Positions 55,620 through 63,315 of a stretch of 64,000 nucleotides of DNA are shown here, piece after piece. Within the stretch, counting starts at the first letter, position 1; every line of letters begins with the position of its first letter. The notes under the pieces were generated by a model. That model was not told the origin of the DNA, did not search any database, and was given only the letters and a program-made list of their open reading frames with translations. This stretch comes from an uncultured Draconibacterium sp. (GTDB taxonomy: Bacteria; Bacteroidota; Bacteroidia; Bacteroidales; Prolixibacteraceae): the NCBI RefSeq assembly GCF_963675585.1, contig NZ_OY776414.1, forward strand, positions 3,265,001 to 3,329,000. The letters are read 5' to 3'. The translations under genes were made by a program, and so were the position numbers.

Positions 55620-55627
55620 TACCTTTG
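55620..55627 (+). promoter_or_regulatory. Bacteroidota -7 box directly before the DbpA-like helicase
   Basis: TACCTTTG matches TAnnTTTG and ends four bases before the ATG at 55632. If used, the mRNA would be nearly leaderless. Confidence 0.45.
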
Positions 55628-55631
55628 CGCC

Positions 55632-56942
55632 ATGTCAGGAAAAAAGAAAAATCAGAAAAACATTCTCAGCAAATTGAATATTGAGAAGCTGAATCCCATG
55701 CAGGAAGAAGCAAAATCAGCTATTCATTCAGCAAATAATATAATATTGCTATCGCCAACCGGAACGGGAAAGACCCTGGCATTTATGCTTCCGATAGTGG
55801 CAGAGCTGGAAGAAAACAATCCACATGTACAAGTTCTGATTTTGGTACCATCGCGCGAACTGGCCATACAAATAGAACAAGTTACCCGCGATATGGGAAC
55901 CGGTTATAAATGCAATGCTTTTTACGGAGGACGCAATTTTAGCAAAGACCGCATTGATTTAAACCGGCCACCTGCAATTTTAATTGGCACACCCGGACGA
56001 ATTGCCGACCACATACGGCGCGAAACTTTTTATACCGGCGCCATTAAAACACTGGTTTTAGACGAGTTTGACAAATCGCTGGAAGTTGGATTCGAAAAAG
56101 ACATGGAAGACATTGTATCTTTTGTTCCCAAGGCAGAGAAAAAAATTCTTACTTCGGCTACTCATCGCGTGCGTATTCCTGAATTTCTGGGATTTAAAAA
56201 TCCGATAAGTGTTAATTTTTTAAAGGATGAGATACCGGAACTGGCCATAAAAACCATTGTTTCTCCTGAAAAAGACAAACTCGAAACTCTGGTTAAAGCT
56301 TTGAGTCATTTAGGAAATCAGCCGGGAATTATCTTTTGTAATTATAAAGAATCGATTCAGCGGGTAAGTGATTTTCTAACTGAAAAAGGCATCAACCATG
56401 GAACATTTTATGGGGGTATGGAGCAAATCGACCGCGAACGGGTACTCATAAAATTCAGAAACGGAACGCACCAGTTAATTGTGGCCACCGACCTTGCTGC
56501 CCGCGGATTAGACATTCCGGAGTTAAAATTTATTCTACATTACCACCTCCCCATTCGTTTTCAGGAATTTACCCACCGTAACGGACGAACTGCGCGTATG
56601 CACAGCGAAGGAACGGCTTACATTTTAAAATGGGCCGATGAAGAATTACCAGAATTTATTCCGGAAACAGAAGTTGAGGAACTAAAAGAGGCATCGCTTC
56701 CCGGTCAATCGGAATGGAGTACTTTATTCATTTCCGGCGGCAGAAAGGATAAAATTTCGAAAGGCGACATTGCCGGACTGTTTTTTAAACAAGGCCAACT
56801 CAAGCCAGATCAACTGGGCGCTATCGAATTGAAACACGACTGCGCTTTTGTTGCCGTTAAATCAGACAAAGTGGCGCAGGTTTTACATTCGACAAACAAT
56901 ACCAAACTGAAAAACAAAAAAGTGCGAATCAGTGAAATCTAA
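55632..56942 (+). CDS. DbpA-like ATP-dependent RNA helicase with DEFD box
   Basis: 436 residues. Walker A SPTGTGKT (about 41-48), PSRELAIQ, GTPGRIADHI, motif II LDEFDKSLE (about 143-146 DEFD instead of DEAD), SAT in ILTSATHRV, second RecA domain with VATDLAARGLDIPEL and HRNGRTARM. The C-terminal 75 residues (WSTLFISGGRKDKISKGDIA, FVAVKSDKVAQVL) form a DbpA RNA-binding domain that in other bacteria targets 23S rRNA helix 92. It likely acts in large-subunit assembly. Confidence 0.9.
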   Translation: MSGKKKNQKNILSKLNIEKLNPMQEEAKSAIHSANNIILLSPTGTGKTLAFMLPIVAELEENNPHVQVLILVPSRELAIQIEQVTRDMGTGYKCNAFYGGRNFSKDRIDLNRPPAILIGTPGRIADHIRRETFYTGAIKTLVLDEFDKSLEVGFEKDMEDIVSFVPKAEKKILTSATHRVRIPEFLGFKNPISVNFLKDEIPELAIKTIVSPEKDKLETLVKALSHLGNQPGIIFCNYKESIQRVSDFLTEKGINHGTFYGGMEQIDRERVLIKFRNGTHQLIVATDLAARGLDIPELKFILHYHLPIRFQEFTHRNGRTARMHSEGTAYILKWADEELPEFIPETEVEELKEASLPGQSEWSTLFISGGRKDKISKGDIAGLFFKQGQLKPDQLGAIELKHDCAFVAVKSDKVAQVLHSTNNTKLKNKKVRISEI

Positions 56943-56969
56943 AATCCGGTAGTTTTCAAGCCGCCTTAT

Positions 56970-57269
56970 TTATGAAAATTTGATTTGAATATTCTCACCC
57001 TGCTGTTCCAAAGTATATCCGCCTTTTAATTCCAGGGTTGCTTTCTTTTGAGAGGCTTCGTTTGATAAGCTGGCAAAAATATTTTCCCGGTCAACCGGGT
57101 TACACTCTTCCTGAAAATAACAAAAGAGGTTATCAGTGCTTGAGTCATCAAACTGAATAATAAAAACCCCATTGTCGGGGAAAACCAGATCATCGTAAGC
57201 ATAAGTTATTTCCAGACCGGTGGCATTGTTTACAATTTGCCGTACGGCTTCTAAATCCCGATAATTCAT
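56970..57269 (-). CDS. small protein of unknown function, last gene of the NifX/Nif11 cluster
   Basis: 99 residues, starting MNYRDLEAVRQIVNNATGLE. Mixed alpha/beta with FIIQFDDSSTDNLFCYFQEECNP in the middle and ELKGGYTLEQQGENIQIKF at the end. No signal peptide or membrane helix. It is 68 bp downstream of the Nif11-like gene and on the same strand, which suggests co-transcription. The two cysteines are not in a known motif. Family not recognised. Confidence 0.65.
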   Translation of the reverse strand: MNYRDLEAVRQIVNNATGLEITYAYDDLVFPDNGVFIIQFDDSSTDNLFCYFQEECNPVDRENIFASLSNEASQKKATLELKGGYTLEQQGENIQIKFS

Positions 57270-57337
57270 ATATTAAAAGTTGGAAGACAGAAGAACGAAG
57301 TCCGAAGACCGAAGTTCCTTTCTGACTTGATTACTAA

Positions 57338-57559
57338 TTAAAGCGATAAAAACCACATTCTGATTTGCTGATAAACCTCTGCCTCCTCGTAGGTTTGGCA
57401 TTTTACCAGCTGCATATTTATGGCATCGTCAAATTCTATCTCATCAAAACCGATTTTATCAATCAGTTCCTGTCGCGATTGACAGTTGTAACACTCTTTT
57501 CGAAATGCAATTTCGGTAGTGGCACGTTTTACAAAGGTTATTGCTTTTGATAATGCCAT
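57338..57559 (-). CDS. Nif11-like small protein
   Basis: 73 residues. MALSKAITFVKRATTEIAFR, then ELIDKIGFDEIEFDDAI follow the Nif11 pattern (S...FLKRxxxDxxFRxxC...GFDFxxxEL). Nif11 domains occur in nitrogen-fixation loci and as leader peptides of some RiPPs. Here there is no GG/GA cleavage motif and no separate core, so it is not an obvious RiPP precursor. It lies three bases from the NifX-like gene and is very probably co-translated with it. Cytoplasmic. Role unknown. Confidence 0.72.
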   Translation of the reverse strand: MALSKAITFVKRATTEIAFRKECYNCQSRQELIDKIGFDEIEFDDAINMQLVKCQTYEEAEVYQQIRMWFLSL

Positions 57560-57562
57560 ACG

Positions 57563-57961
57563 CTAGTTTTTACAAGATGTTGAACTACATGAACCGCACG
57601 ATGAGTTACATCCCCAGGTTTCGCGCGCAGCCTGAGTGGTAAACGACTCCAGCTGATTGTGTATAAAATAACTGATGTTTTCTTTCACATTCGTGCCACG
57701 TGCCCTGAATACTTCCAAACCACTTCTGGCAAAAATTTGCAGAGCCATGGGTGGCAAGTAGCCACTAATAACTGTATTTATTCCCATTCGCTGCAGCTCT
57801 TTGGTAAAATCGCCCGGATTTGGACTAACCTCTTTTACAGGCATCCAGTCAAACGATTTACTTTGACTATCGTAAATACAAACATAACTTGCATTGTGAA
57901 ATCCACGAGCTACAGTCTCTTTTCCTCTCTTCTTTTCCGCGATGGGTAGCATTACTTTCAT
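57563..57961 (-). CDS. NifX/NifB-family iron-molybdenum cofactor-binding-like protein with Cys-rich tail
   Basis: 132 residues. The NifX/NafY/VnfX ribonuclease-H-like fold spans about 1-105 (MKVMLPIAEKKRG, VARGFHNASYVCIYD, GDFTKELQRMGINTVISGY, LEVFRARGTNVKENI). The tail CNSSCGSCSSTSC holds four cysteines that could bind an iron-sulfur cluster or other metal. NifX-type proteins bind metal-sulfur cofactor precursors. No nitrogenase gene is present, so this must be a non-nif member of the family. It heads a tight pair with the Nif11-like gene; a radical SAM gene lies 153 bp upstream. Confidence 0.82.
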   Translation of the reverse strand: MKVMLPIAEKKRGKETVARGFHNASYVCIYDSQSKSFDWMPVKEVSPNPGDFTKELQRMGINTVISGYLPPMALQIFARSGLEVFRARGTNVKENISYFIHNQLESFTTQAARETWGCNSSCGSCSSTSCKN

Positions 57962-58114
57962 GACTCAATAATTTTTGTTTGGCACACAAAACGCAAAAGC
58001 AATACCAAAAAAGTCAGTCTTTTAAAAACCAATAATTTAGGTTCTTTTCAGAAGTTTAAAATCTTTCCTTTTTGTAAGAAAAACAGGCAAATCCTACAAA
58101 AATGTAGGACAAGT

Positions 58115-59485
58115 TTATGCGATAAGAATGGCATTTTTACCATCGAATGCCTTGGCCATTTGAAATGCTCCGTAGGCAGAAAGTTTAAAACGATAGCCCA
58201 AATTTAGCGGCAACATTACTTTTGTTACGGTACTTGCATCCAAATACGAAAATGCTTTTCGCACTCTCCGCGAGATGCTTTTATAAGCATAAAACTGACG
58301 TTGCAACCAGGCTGTTCCGTAATGCAGTGTTTCGGCATCCATATTCAAAGGGCTATGCACAACATGAAAAAAATCGTAATGGCTCCAGTCTTTTGTAACA
58401 ATCCGGCCCTCCTTATCCATTTTGTCAAAAAGCGGAGTTCCGGGGAAAGGAGTTAGCCGTGTTGACTGAAGTACTTCGATGTTCGCTTCCAGTAAAAAAT
58501 CAAAGGTATTACTAAAAACATCCGGGCCGTCGTTGTCGCTTCCAAATACAAAACCGGCAAAAATGCCAATCCCGGCATTGTGGATATTTCTAACCGCCTG
58601 GAGATAGTCGCGCCGGCGGTTACATTGTTTATTCCAACTTTCAAGACTTTCCTGCGACAAAGATTCAAAACCGATAAACAGCCCGCGGCACCCACTTTCA
58701 AATGCCAGGCGCAACAACTCCTCATCATCGGCAATCTTTATTCCGCACTGACTGAACCATCTTTTACCCAGTGGTTTCATGGCTTTAAACAACTCCTTTG
58801 CATACGCACGGTTCAAACCAATATTGTCATCCATAAACAACACACTGCGCCCCAATCCTTTTAGCTCTTCAATTACCTGTCCAATGGGTCGTGTTCTGAT
58901 TTGATACCGGTTAAAAGCTGCCACCGAACAAAATTCGCACTTATAAATACAGCCGCGCGTGGCTTGCATCGCATTGGTGGTTACATAGGCATTGTGGCGG
59001 ATAAGTTCGCGGTTTAGTTTGGGAAGTTTTTCCAGATCAACCAATTCGCTTTTATAAAACGGCTTTAATCCTCCGTTCATAAAATCATCTATCATTAGCG
59101 GAATATTGTTTTCCGATTCGCCCAGACAAATGGCATCGGCATGTTGTATGGCCTCTTCCTGCATAAATGTAGGATGATAACCTCCCAGTATTACTTTCTT
59201 TCCTTGCGCACGAAAACGGTCGGCAATTTCGTAAGCACGAGGGGCATTGTACGTCATAAACGAGATTCCTATTAAATCGGCATCGGTATTAAAATCTACC
59301 GCTTCCACATCCTCATCAATAATACGGCTTTCAACGTTTGATGGCATCGATGCAGCAACATACAAACTTGGAAGCATGGAGAAACGGAATACACTTGAAT
59401 TTACAGGACGTTGTTTGGCTTTTACCCGCCACAAAGGAGATGTAGGATTAATTAAATCGAACCTAATTTTTTTTGAGTTGTACAT
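58115..59485 (-). CDS. B12-binding-domain radical SAM protein
   Basis: 456 residues. N-terminal cobalamin-binding-like Rossmann domain (about 8-150: DLINPTSPLWRV, DLIGISFMTYNAPRAYEIAD, KVILGGYHPTFMQEEAI, LGESE). The radical SAM cluster motif is ATRGCIYKCEFCS (CxxxCxxC near 178-185), followed by FMDDNIGLN, GLFIGFESL and a C-terminal PFPGTPLFDKM. Members perform methylation or other C-C chemistry on lipids and natural products (HpnP/HpnR-type and others); substrate unknown. It precedes the NifX/Nif11 genes on the same strand and may form one transcription unit with them. Confidence 0.88.
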   Translation of the reverse strand: MYNSKKIRFDLINPTSPLWRVKAKQRPVNSSVFRFSMLPSLYVAASMPSNVESRIIDEDVEAVDFNTDADLIGISFMTYNAPRAYEIADRFRAQGKKVILGGYHPTFMQEEAIQHADAICLGESENNIPLMIDDFMNGGLKPFYKSELVDLEKLPKLNRELIRHNAYVTTNAMQATRGCIYKCEFCSVAAFNRYQIRTRPIGQVIEELKGLGRSVLFMDDNIGLNRAYAKELFKAMKPLGKRWFSQCGIKIADDEELLRLAFESGCRGLFIGFESLSQESLESWNKQCNRRRDYLQAVRNIHNAGIGIFAGFVFGSDNDGPDVFSNTFDFLLEANIEVLQSTRLTPFPGTPLFDKMDKEGRIVTKDWSHYDFFHVVHSPLNMDAETLHYGTAWLQRQFYAYKSISRRVRKAFSYLDASTVTKVMLPLNLGYRFKLSAYGAFQMAKAFDGKNAILIA

Positions 59486-59602
59486 CGGATTGAATTTAAA
59501 TTACCGGAGTATTGTCAATCATTTACCACCATTCAAAAACATCCTATATCCTTACTTACTTGATCTGCCACCAAATGTTACGTAAATGCATCAGACTAAC
59601 AA

Positions 59603-59640
59603 ACGGATTCCTCTTCGCCAGTCGACGAATCGGAATGACA
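59603..59640. repeat. half element related to the TGTCATTYCGA repeat
   Basis: On the minus strand this reads TGTCATTCCGATTCGTCGAC and then TGGCGAAGAGGAATCC, resembling the left arm of the palindrome at 27290-27362. The other arm is not clear here. Confidence 0.4.
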
Positions 59641-59703
59641 AGCTTTTAACGAACTTTACTACGCGCGAGGTGTGGATAAGCCCCGATTCAACACTTCCAA
59701 TTT

Positions 59704-60219
59704 CTATTTTGCCTTTAAAGTAACAACATAGAAACCGTCATCATTCCCGACTGTTTGCACAAACGAAACTTTCATGTAATCGGCCAGTGTTAAAAGCAAA
59801 GCTTCGGAGCACGACAAAAATTCATCGAACGTAATGCCATACATGGGTCCCTGTTTAAAAAGCAGATCAAGATTAGCCATTTGAAAGCGGATCATTTTAT
59901 CATTCTGCTCCAGAATCTTCATTTCTGAATACGGATTAACGCCTTTTAAAATAAACATGATTTGATTTACAAAGAACTCAAAACCGGCCTCAGGATTCCA
60001 GAATGCCTTAAATTGTTCGCCAATGTATTGCCCGTATTCTTCAACGGAAACATCCTGTGTTTTGGCAAAGGTTACACCGGCGGCAAAATAAGCCACAACG
60101 TGGTTGTACAAAATTTCCTTTTCCTGATCGGGAGTAACTGTGGGAACGGTAAACATCTGCTGTGCATTTATACTACTGAAAAAGAATAAACACAGCGCAA
60201 AAACAGCTAAATTCTTCAT
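59704..60219 (-). CDS. secreted protein of unknown function
   Basis: 171 residues from the ATG at 60219 (MKNLAVFALCLFFFSSINAQ, a clean signal peptide). The upstream in-frame ATG at 60243 is rejected because the signal begins later. The mature part is helical (EKEILYNHVVAYFAAGVTF, EYGQYIGEQFKAFW, GFEFFVNQIMFILKG) and ends with two strands (FVQTVGNDDGFYVVTLKAK). No known motif. Periplasmic. A hairpin with a T-run lies in its 5' region. Confidence 0.7.
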   Translation of the reverse strand: MKNLAVFALCLFFFSSINAQQMFTVPTVTPDQEKEILYNHVVAYFAAGVTFAKTQDVSVEEYGQYIGEQFKAFWNPEAGFEFFVNQIMFILKGVNPYSEMKILEQNDKMIRFQMANLDLLFKQGPMYGITFDEFLSCSEALLLTLADYMKVSFVQTVGNDDGFYVVTLKAK

Positions 60220-60250
60220 ACGTGTGATTTTTTGTGACAACAATTAACGA

Positions 60251-60281
60251 AAAAGACCCGCCCCGTAGGCAGGGGCGAGTC
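60251..60281 (-). promoter_or_regulatory. GC-rich hairpin with T-run upstream of the secreted protein gene
   Basis: On the minus strand AAGACTCGCCCC, loop TGCCTAC, GGGGCGGGTCTT is followed by TTTCG: a terminator-like stem placed about 30 bp 5' of the gene at 59704-60219. It could be a leader attenuator or block antisense transcription from the divergent SDR gene. Confidence 0.45.
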
Positions 60282-60429
60282 TTATGTTGCGATTTTTAGT
60301 TAGTGATTGATACGTGAATCATTCGCGAAAGTTATAGTGTGAGAAACCTGTCTGGAATAACACACGGAAAACCCTCCATTGCTTTTCAGTAAAATGCTTT
60401 TAACTTTAAATTACTTATTTTAAGAATGA

Positions 60430-61176
60430 ATGAAAAAGAATGTAATCGTTAGCGGAGGTGCGCAGGGAATTGGGAAAACAGTCTCGCTCCGCTTAATTGA
60501 ACAGGGTTTTGCGGTTTCTGTTTTTGAAATCGATGAAGAAGCCATTGATGAATTTCGATTGGAAACAGGGAATGCCGACATGGCTTTTTATACGGTTGAT
60601 GTGGCAAACGAAGTACAAGTTAAAGATGCCATAGAAAAGAGCTTTGCTGATTTTGGGAATATTTACGGCTTGGTAAACAATGCAGCCATTTCAATCAATA
60701 AAAACATTGTTGACCTGAGTTTTGAGGAATGGAAACGAGTAATCGACATCAATCTTTCGGGCGCTTTTTTATGCGCGAAATACGCCACTCCGTTTCTTCA
60801 GGCAGCGCAAGGCAGAATTGTAAATATGGCATCAACACGGGCTATACAATCGGAAGCCAACACCGAAGCTTATTCGGCAAGTAAGGGAGGAATTCTGGCA
60901 TTAACGCATGCCTTGGCAGCTAGTTTGGGGCCGCAGGTAAAAGTAAACAGCATCAGTCCGGGTTGGATCGATGTTTCGGCAGCAAAGAAAAAAGCCAATG
61001 CCACACAAGAAAACCTTACACCGGAAGATCATCTTCAACACCCTGCCGGAAGAGTTGGGAAAGCGGATGACATTTCAAACATGGTTTTATTCCTGCTTGC
61101 CGACGAAAACGATTTTATTACCGGGCAGAATTTTGTGATCGACGGGGGAATGACTTCTAAAATGATTTATGTGTAA
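60430..61176 (+). CDS. short-chain dehydrogenase/reductase (SDR)
   Basis: 248 residues, complete. Rossmann motif VSGGAQGIGKTVS (TGxxxGxG-type with S, about 7-19), NNAA (about 86-89), the catalytic Ser in MASTRAIQSE and YSASKGG with Tyr and Lys (about 152-156), then SISPGWIDV and the C-terminal FVIDGGMTSKM. A classical NAD(P)-dependent oxidoreductase resembling glucose 1-dehydrogenase-type enzymes; substrate unknown. Start ATG at 60430; an overlapping ATG at 60426 is out of frame. It is a different subfamily from the SDR remnant at 11343. Confidence 0.9.
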   Translation: MKKNVIVSGGAQGIGKTVSLRLIEQGFAVSVFEIDEEAIDEFRLETGNADMAFYTVDVANEVQVKDAIEKSFADFGNIYGLVNNAAISINKNIVDLSFEEWKRVIDINLSGAFLCAKYATPFLQAAQGRIVNMASTRAIQSEANTEAYSASKGGILALTHALAASLGPQVKVNSISPGWIDVSAAKKKANATQENLTPEDHLQHPAGRVGKADDISNMVLFLLADENDFITGQNFVIDGGMTSKMIYV

Positions 61177-61285
61177 CTGAATTTGCGCACTTTCGAATCG
61201 ATGAAAAAAACTTGATTGCCTGCAATTGTCCACTAGGTAGTCCTTTGAAACAGGGTATTCTTTGCAATACTAAAGACAAAAAAAT

Positions 61286-61800
61286 GGGATCACATGAAAT
61301 TTCAGGTGGAGTAATTTTTCGAAGTTTGTATAATCCTGCAACAATAGATATTATAATGCGCCTTTGCCTTATCAGGCCGATTCTACTCTTTGGGTTGGCC
61401 CAAAGAGTAGACAGAAAACCCAAGGCTGCGCCCGCTTCACTCGGAAAAGCTACGCGATGCCGGCTAAAATTCCTGAAACTCGTCGTACCTCCTCAAACAG
61501 CAGTAATTTTTTAACGCCGACACCACTTGTTTTCCGGCTCACCGAACGAGGCCGAAGCTTCGAATAAGGTCTTTGGTTTGCCATCCCCAGATCAGAGGAT
61601 CGGCCTCTTTTGGTCTTTATGAGAACGGAAGGTAAGGATCAAAAGCAGCCTGGATTTTTCTGCTTCGTCCCGATTGAATCAGGTTGAAGGCCTGCGGCAG
61701 CAATTTTAAAATCGACTAAAGGTCAAATTGACTTTTAGTGTGCACATGTACTTTTGATATATAAATATTCAAATCCACCGGATTTTACGGGTGAGCCATA
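61286..61800 (+). repeat. dispersed repeat element, copy 2
   Basis: 61286-61517 matches 11911-12142 with one mismatch in 232 bp, and 61772-61797 repeats the end block AATCCACCGGATTTTACGGG plus TGAGCC (one base different from copy 1). The middle is 84 bp shorter than in copy 1 and carries only scattered matches. Both copies lie in gene-free DNA in the same orientation, about 49 kb apart. The rest of 61177-62233 shows no coding gene. Confidence 0.85.
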
Positions 61801-61823
61801 AAATAAGTGGAAAAATAGTGCTC

Positions 61824-61900
61824 AAAAAAAACTCCCCGGCCACTCCGGGGAGTTAAAGTCTGTTAGTAGCACTTTTAATGCCTAACAAACTAAACCATGT
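61824..61900 (-). ncRNA. candidate small RNA with intrinsic terminator
   Basis: The minus strand has a -7-like TATATTTA (complement at 61906-61913) and, about 50-75 bases on, AACTCCCCGG, loop AGTGG, CCGGGGAGTT with a T-run (61824-61854). No minus-strand gene lies upstream that would need this terminator. The terminator shares the CCGGAGTGG core with the one at 43614-43646. No coding frame is present. Confidence 0.3.
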
Positions 61901-62233
61901 CTTACTAAATATAATATCTACCATTTTAAACATACCCGTATTTAAGACTTCTGTAAATTGTATTGGGCACCTGGATAAATTTTACCTCTAAATTGTTACA
62001 TCAAACGTAAAGCATGCTGCTTATAAAATCAAATTCCTGAGATGTATGTACTAAATCTTGCGACGAATGGTTATGATTGAGAAATATGGGTTGCGCTACT
62101 TTATTCGTAAAAATTCCTATTCTTTACGAACTACGTTTATTTACGAACAAACACCGCTAATTGTCTATTATTTATCGCAGGAATTTGTATGTCTGCGATA
62201 CAAAAATTAAGTTTAAAAAGATTATGTAATAAA

Positions 62234-63283
62234 ATGACTAAGAATCAGACTCCAATATTTTTAAGGTATCGGTTTTTGTGGCATGTCCTGTTTTGGGTGG
62301 TTGTGTTGCTTGTATTCTGGCTGATCTATGCCGGAATAAGGGGAGAATACTACCACGAGTTTATTATTAACATTATTCAGTTACCGGCTAAAATGATAGG
62401 TACTTACTCATTTATGTACCTGATACTGCCACTGGCCATTAAAAAAAAGAAGTATGTGTTATTTGGCGTTTTTGTGCTGATTCATTTTTTTCTGTATGGA
62501 GTTATAATCAGAGCGTCGGTTTATTATATAAATCCTTTCCATGATTCGATCCATTTTGCGAGAAATGAGTTTTTCAACCTTACCCGAATTCTCACCAAAG
62601 CTGCCTCAGATTATGTTTTACCGGGCACAGCCTCCGCCATTTACATCTTTAAAAGATGGTACATTGAAGAGCAGAAGAATAAAAAAATGGCAGAAGAAAA
62701 AACAGCAGCTGAACTGAATTTTTTGAAAGCGCAAATACATCCGCATTTTCTGTTTAACACCCTGAATAATTTGTACACTTTGATTTTATCAAAATCGGAA
62801 GAAGCTCCGGATATTGTTTTGAAATTATCGGAGCTGCTTGATTATATGATCTATAAAAGCAATGACGAATTTGTGCCGCTGGCAAAAGAACTGGAAATTG
62901 TAGAGGGATACATTGACCTTGAAAAAATAAGGTACAGCAAACGACTCGAACTATTTTACACGGTAAGTGGAGAAGCAGAGAAGCATCAAATTGCGCCCCT
63001 TATTTTACTTCCGTTTATTGAGAATTGTTTCAAACATGGTGCAAGCAAAAATCGTATAGATCCGGTGGTGAACATTGAAATAAACATTTTACCTGCCTAC
63101 CTTTCCCTGAAAGCCGTAAACTCTGTTTCTGAAAAAAACGTTCAGATAGAAACAGAAAAAGCCGGCATAGGCTTGAGCAATGTAAGAAGAAGACTCGATT
63201 TGATTTATACTGACAGGTATGAGCTTGAAATTAAATCAGGCAACAAATTATATGAAGTAGATTTAAAACTATTTTGGGTATAA
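62234..63283 (+). CDS. LytS-type sensor histidine kinase
   Basis: 349 residues from the ATG at 62234; an upstream ATG at 62189 is open but adds 15 non-conserved residues. Four membrane helices (about 15-135: FLWHVLFWVVVLLVFWLIYA and further), then the His_kinase domain with the phospho-acceptor in AQIHPHFLFNTLNNLY (His about 168) and an ATPase domain with LLPFIENCFKHG (N box) and GIGLSNVRRRL (G box). It senses an unknown envelope signal and phosphorylates the LytTR regulator encoded 32 bp downstream. Confidence 0.92.
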   Translation: MTKNQTPIFLRYRFLWHVLFWVVVLLVFWLIYAGIRGEYYHEFIINIIQLPAKMIGTYSFMYLILPLAIKKKKYVLFGVFVLIHFFLYGVIIRASVYYINPFHDSIHFARNEFFNLTRILTKAASDYVLPGTASAIYIFKRWYIEEQKNKKMAEEKTAAELNFLKAQIHPHFLFNTLNNLYTLILSKSEEAPDIVLKLSELLDYMIYKSNDEFVPLAKELEIVEGYIDLEKIRYSKRLELFYTVSGEAEKHQIAPLILLPFIENCFKHGASKNRIDPVVNIEINILPAYLSLKAVNSVSEKNVQIETEKAGIGLSNVRRRLDLIYTDRYELEIKSGNKLYEVDLKLFWV

Positions 63284-63315
63284 TATTTCAGAATGAAACG
63301 AAGCATTTTAATGAG

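Noticed and set aside
57338-57559. Nif11-like protein as a RiPP precursor modified by the radical SAM enzyme
   Set aside because: No GG/GA leader cleavage motif, no distinct core peptide and no protease/transporter gene nearby. The co-location alone is too weak.
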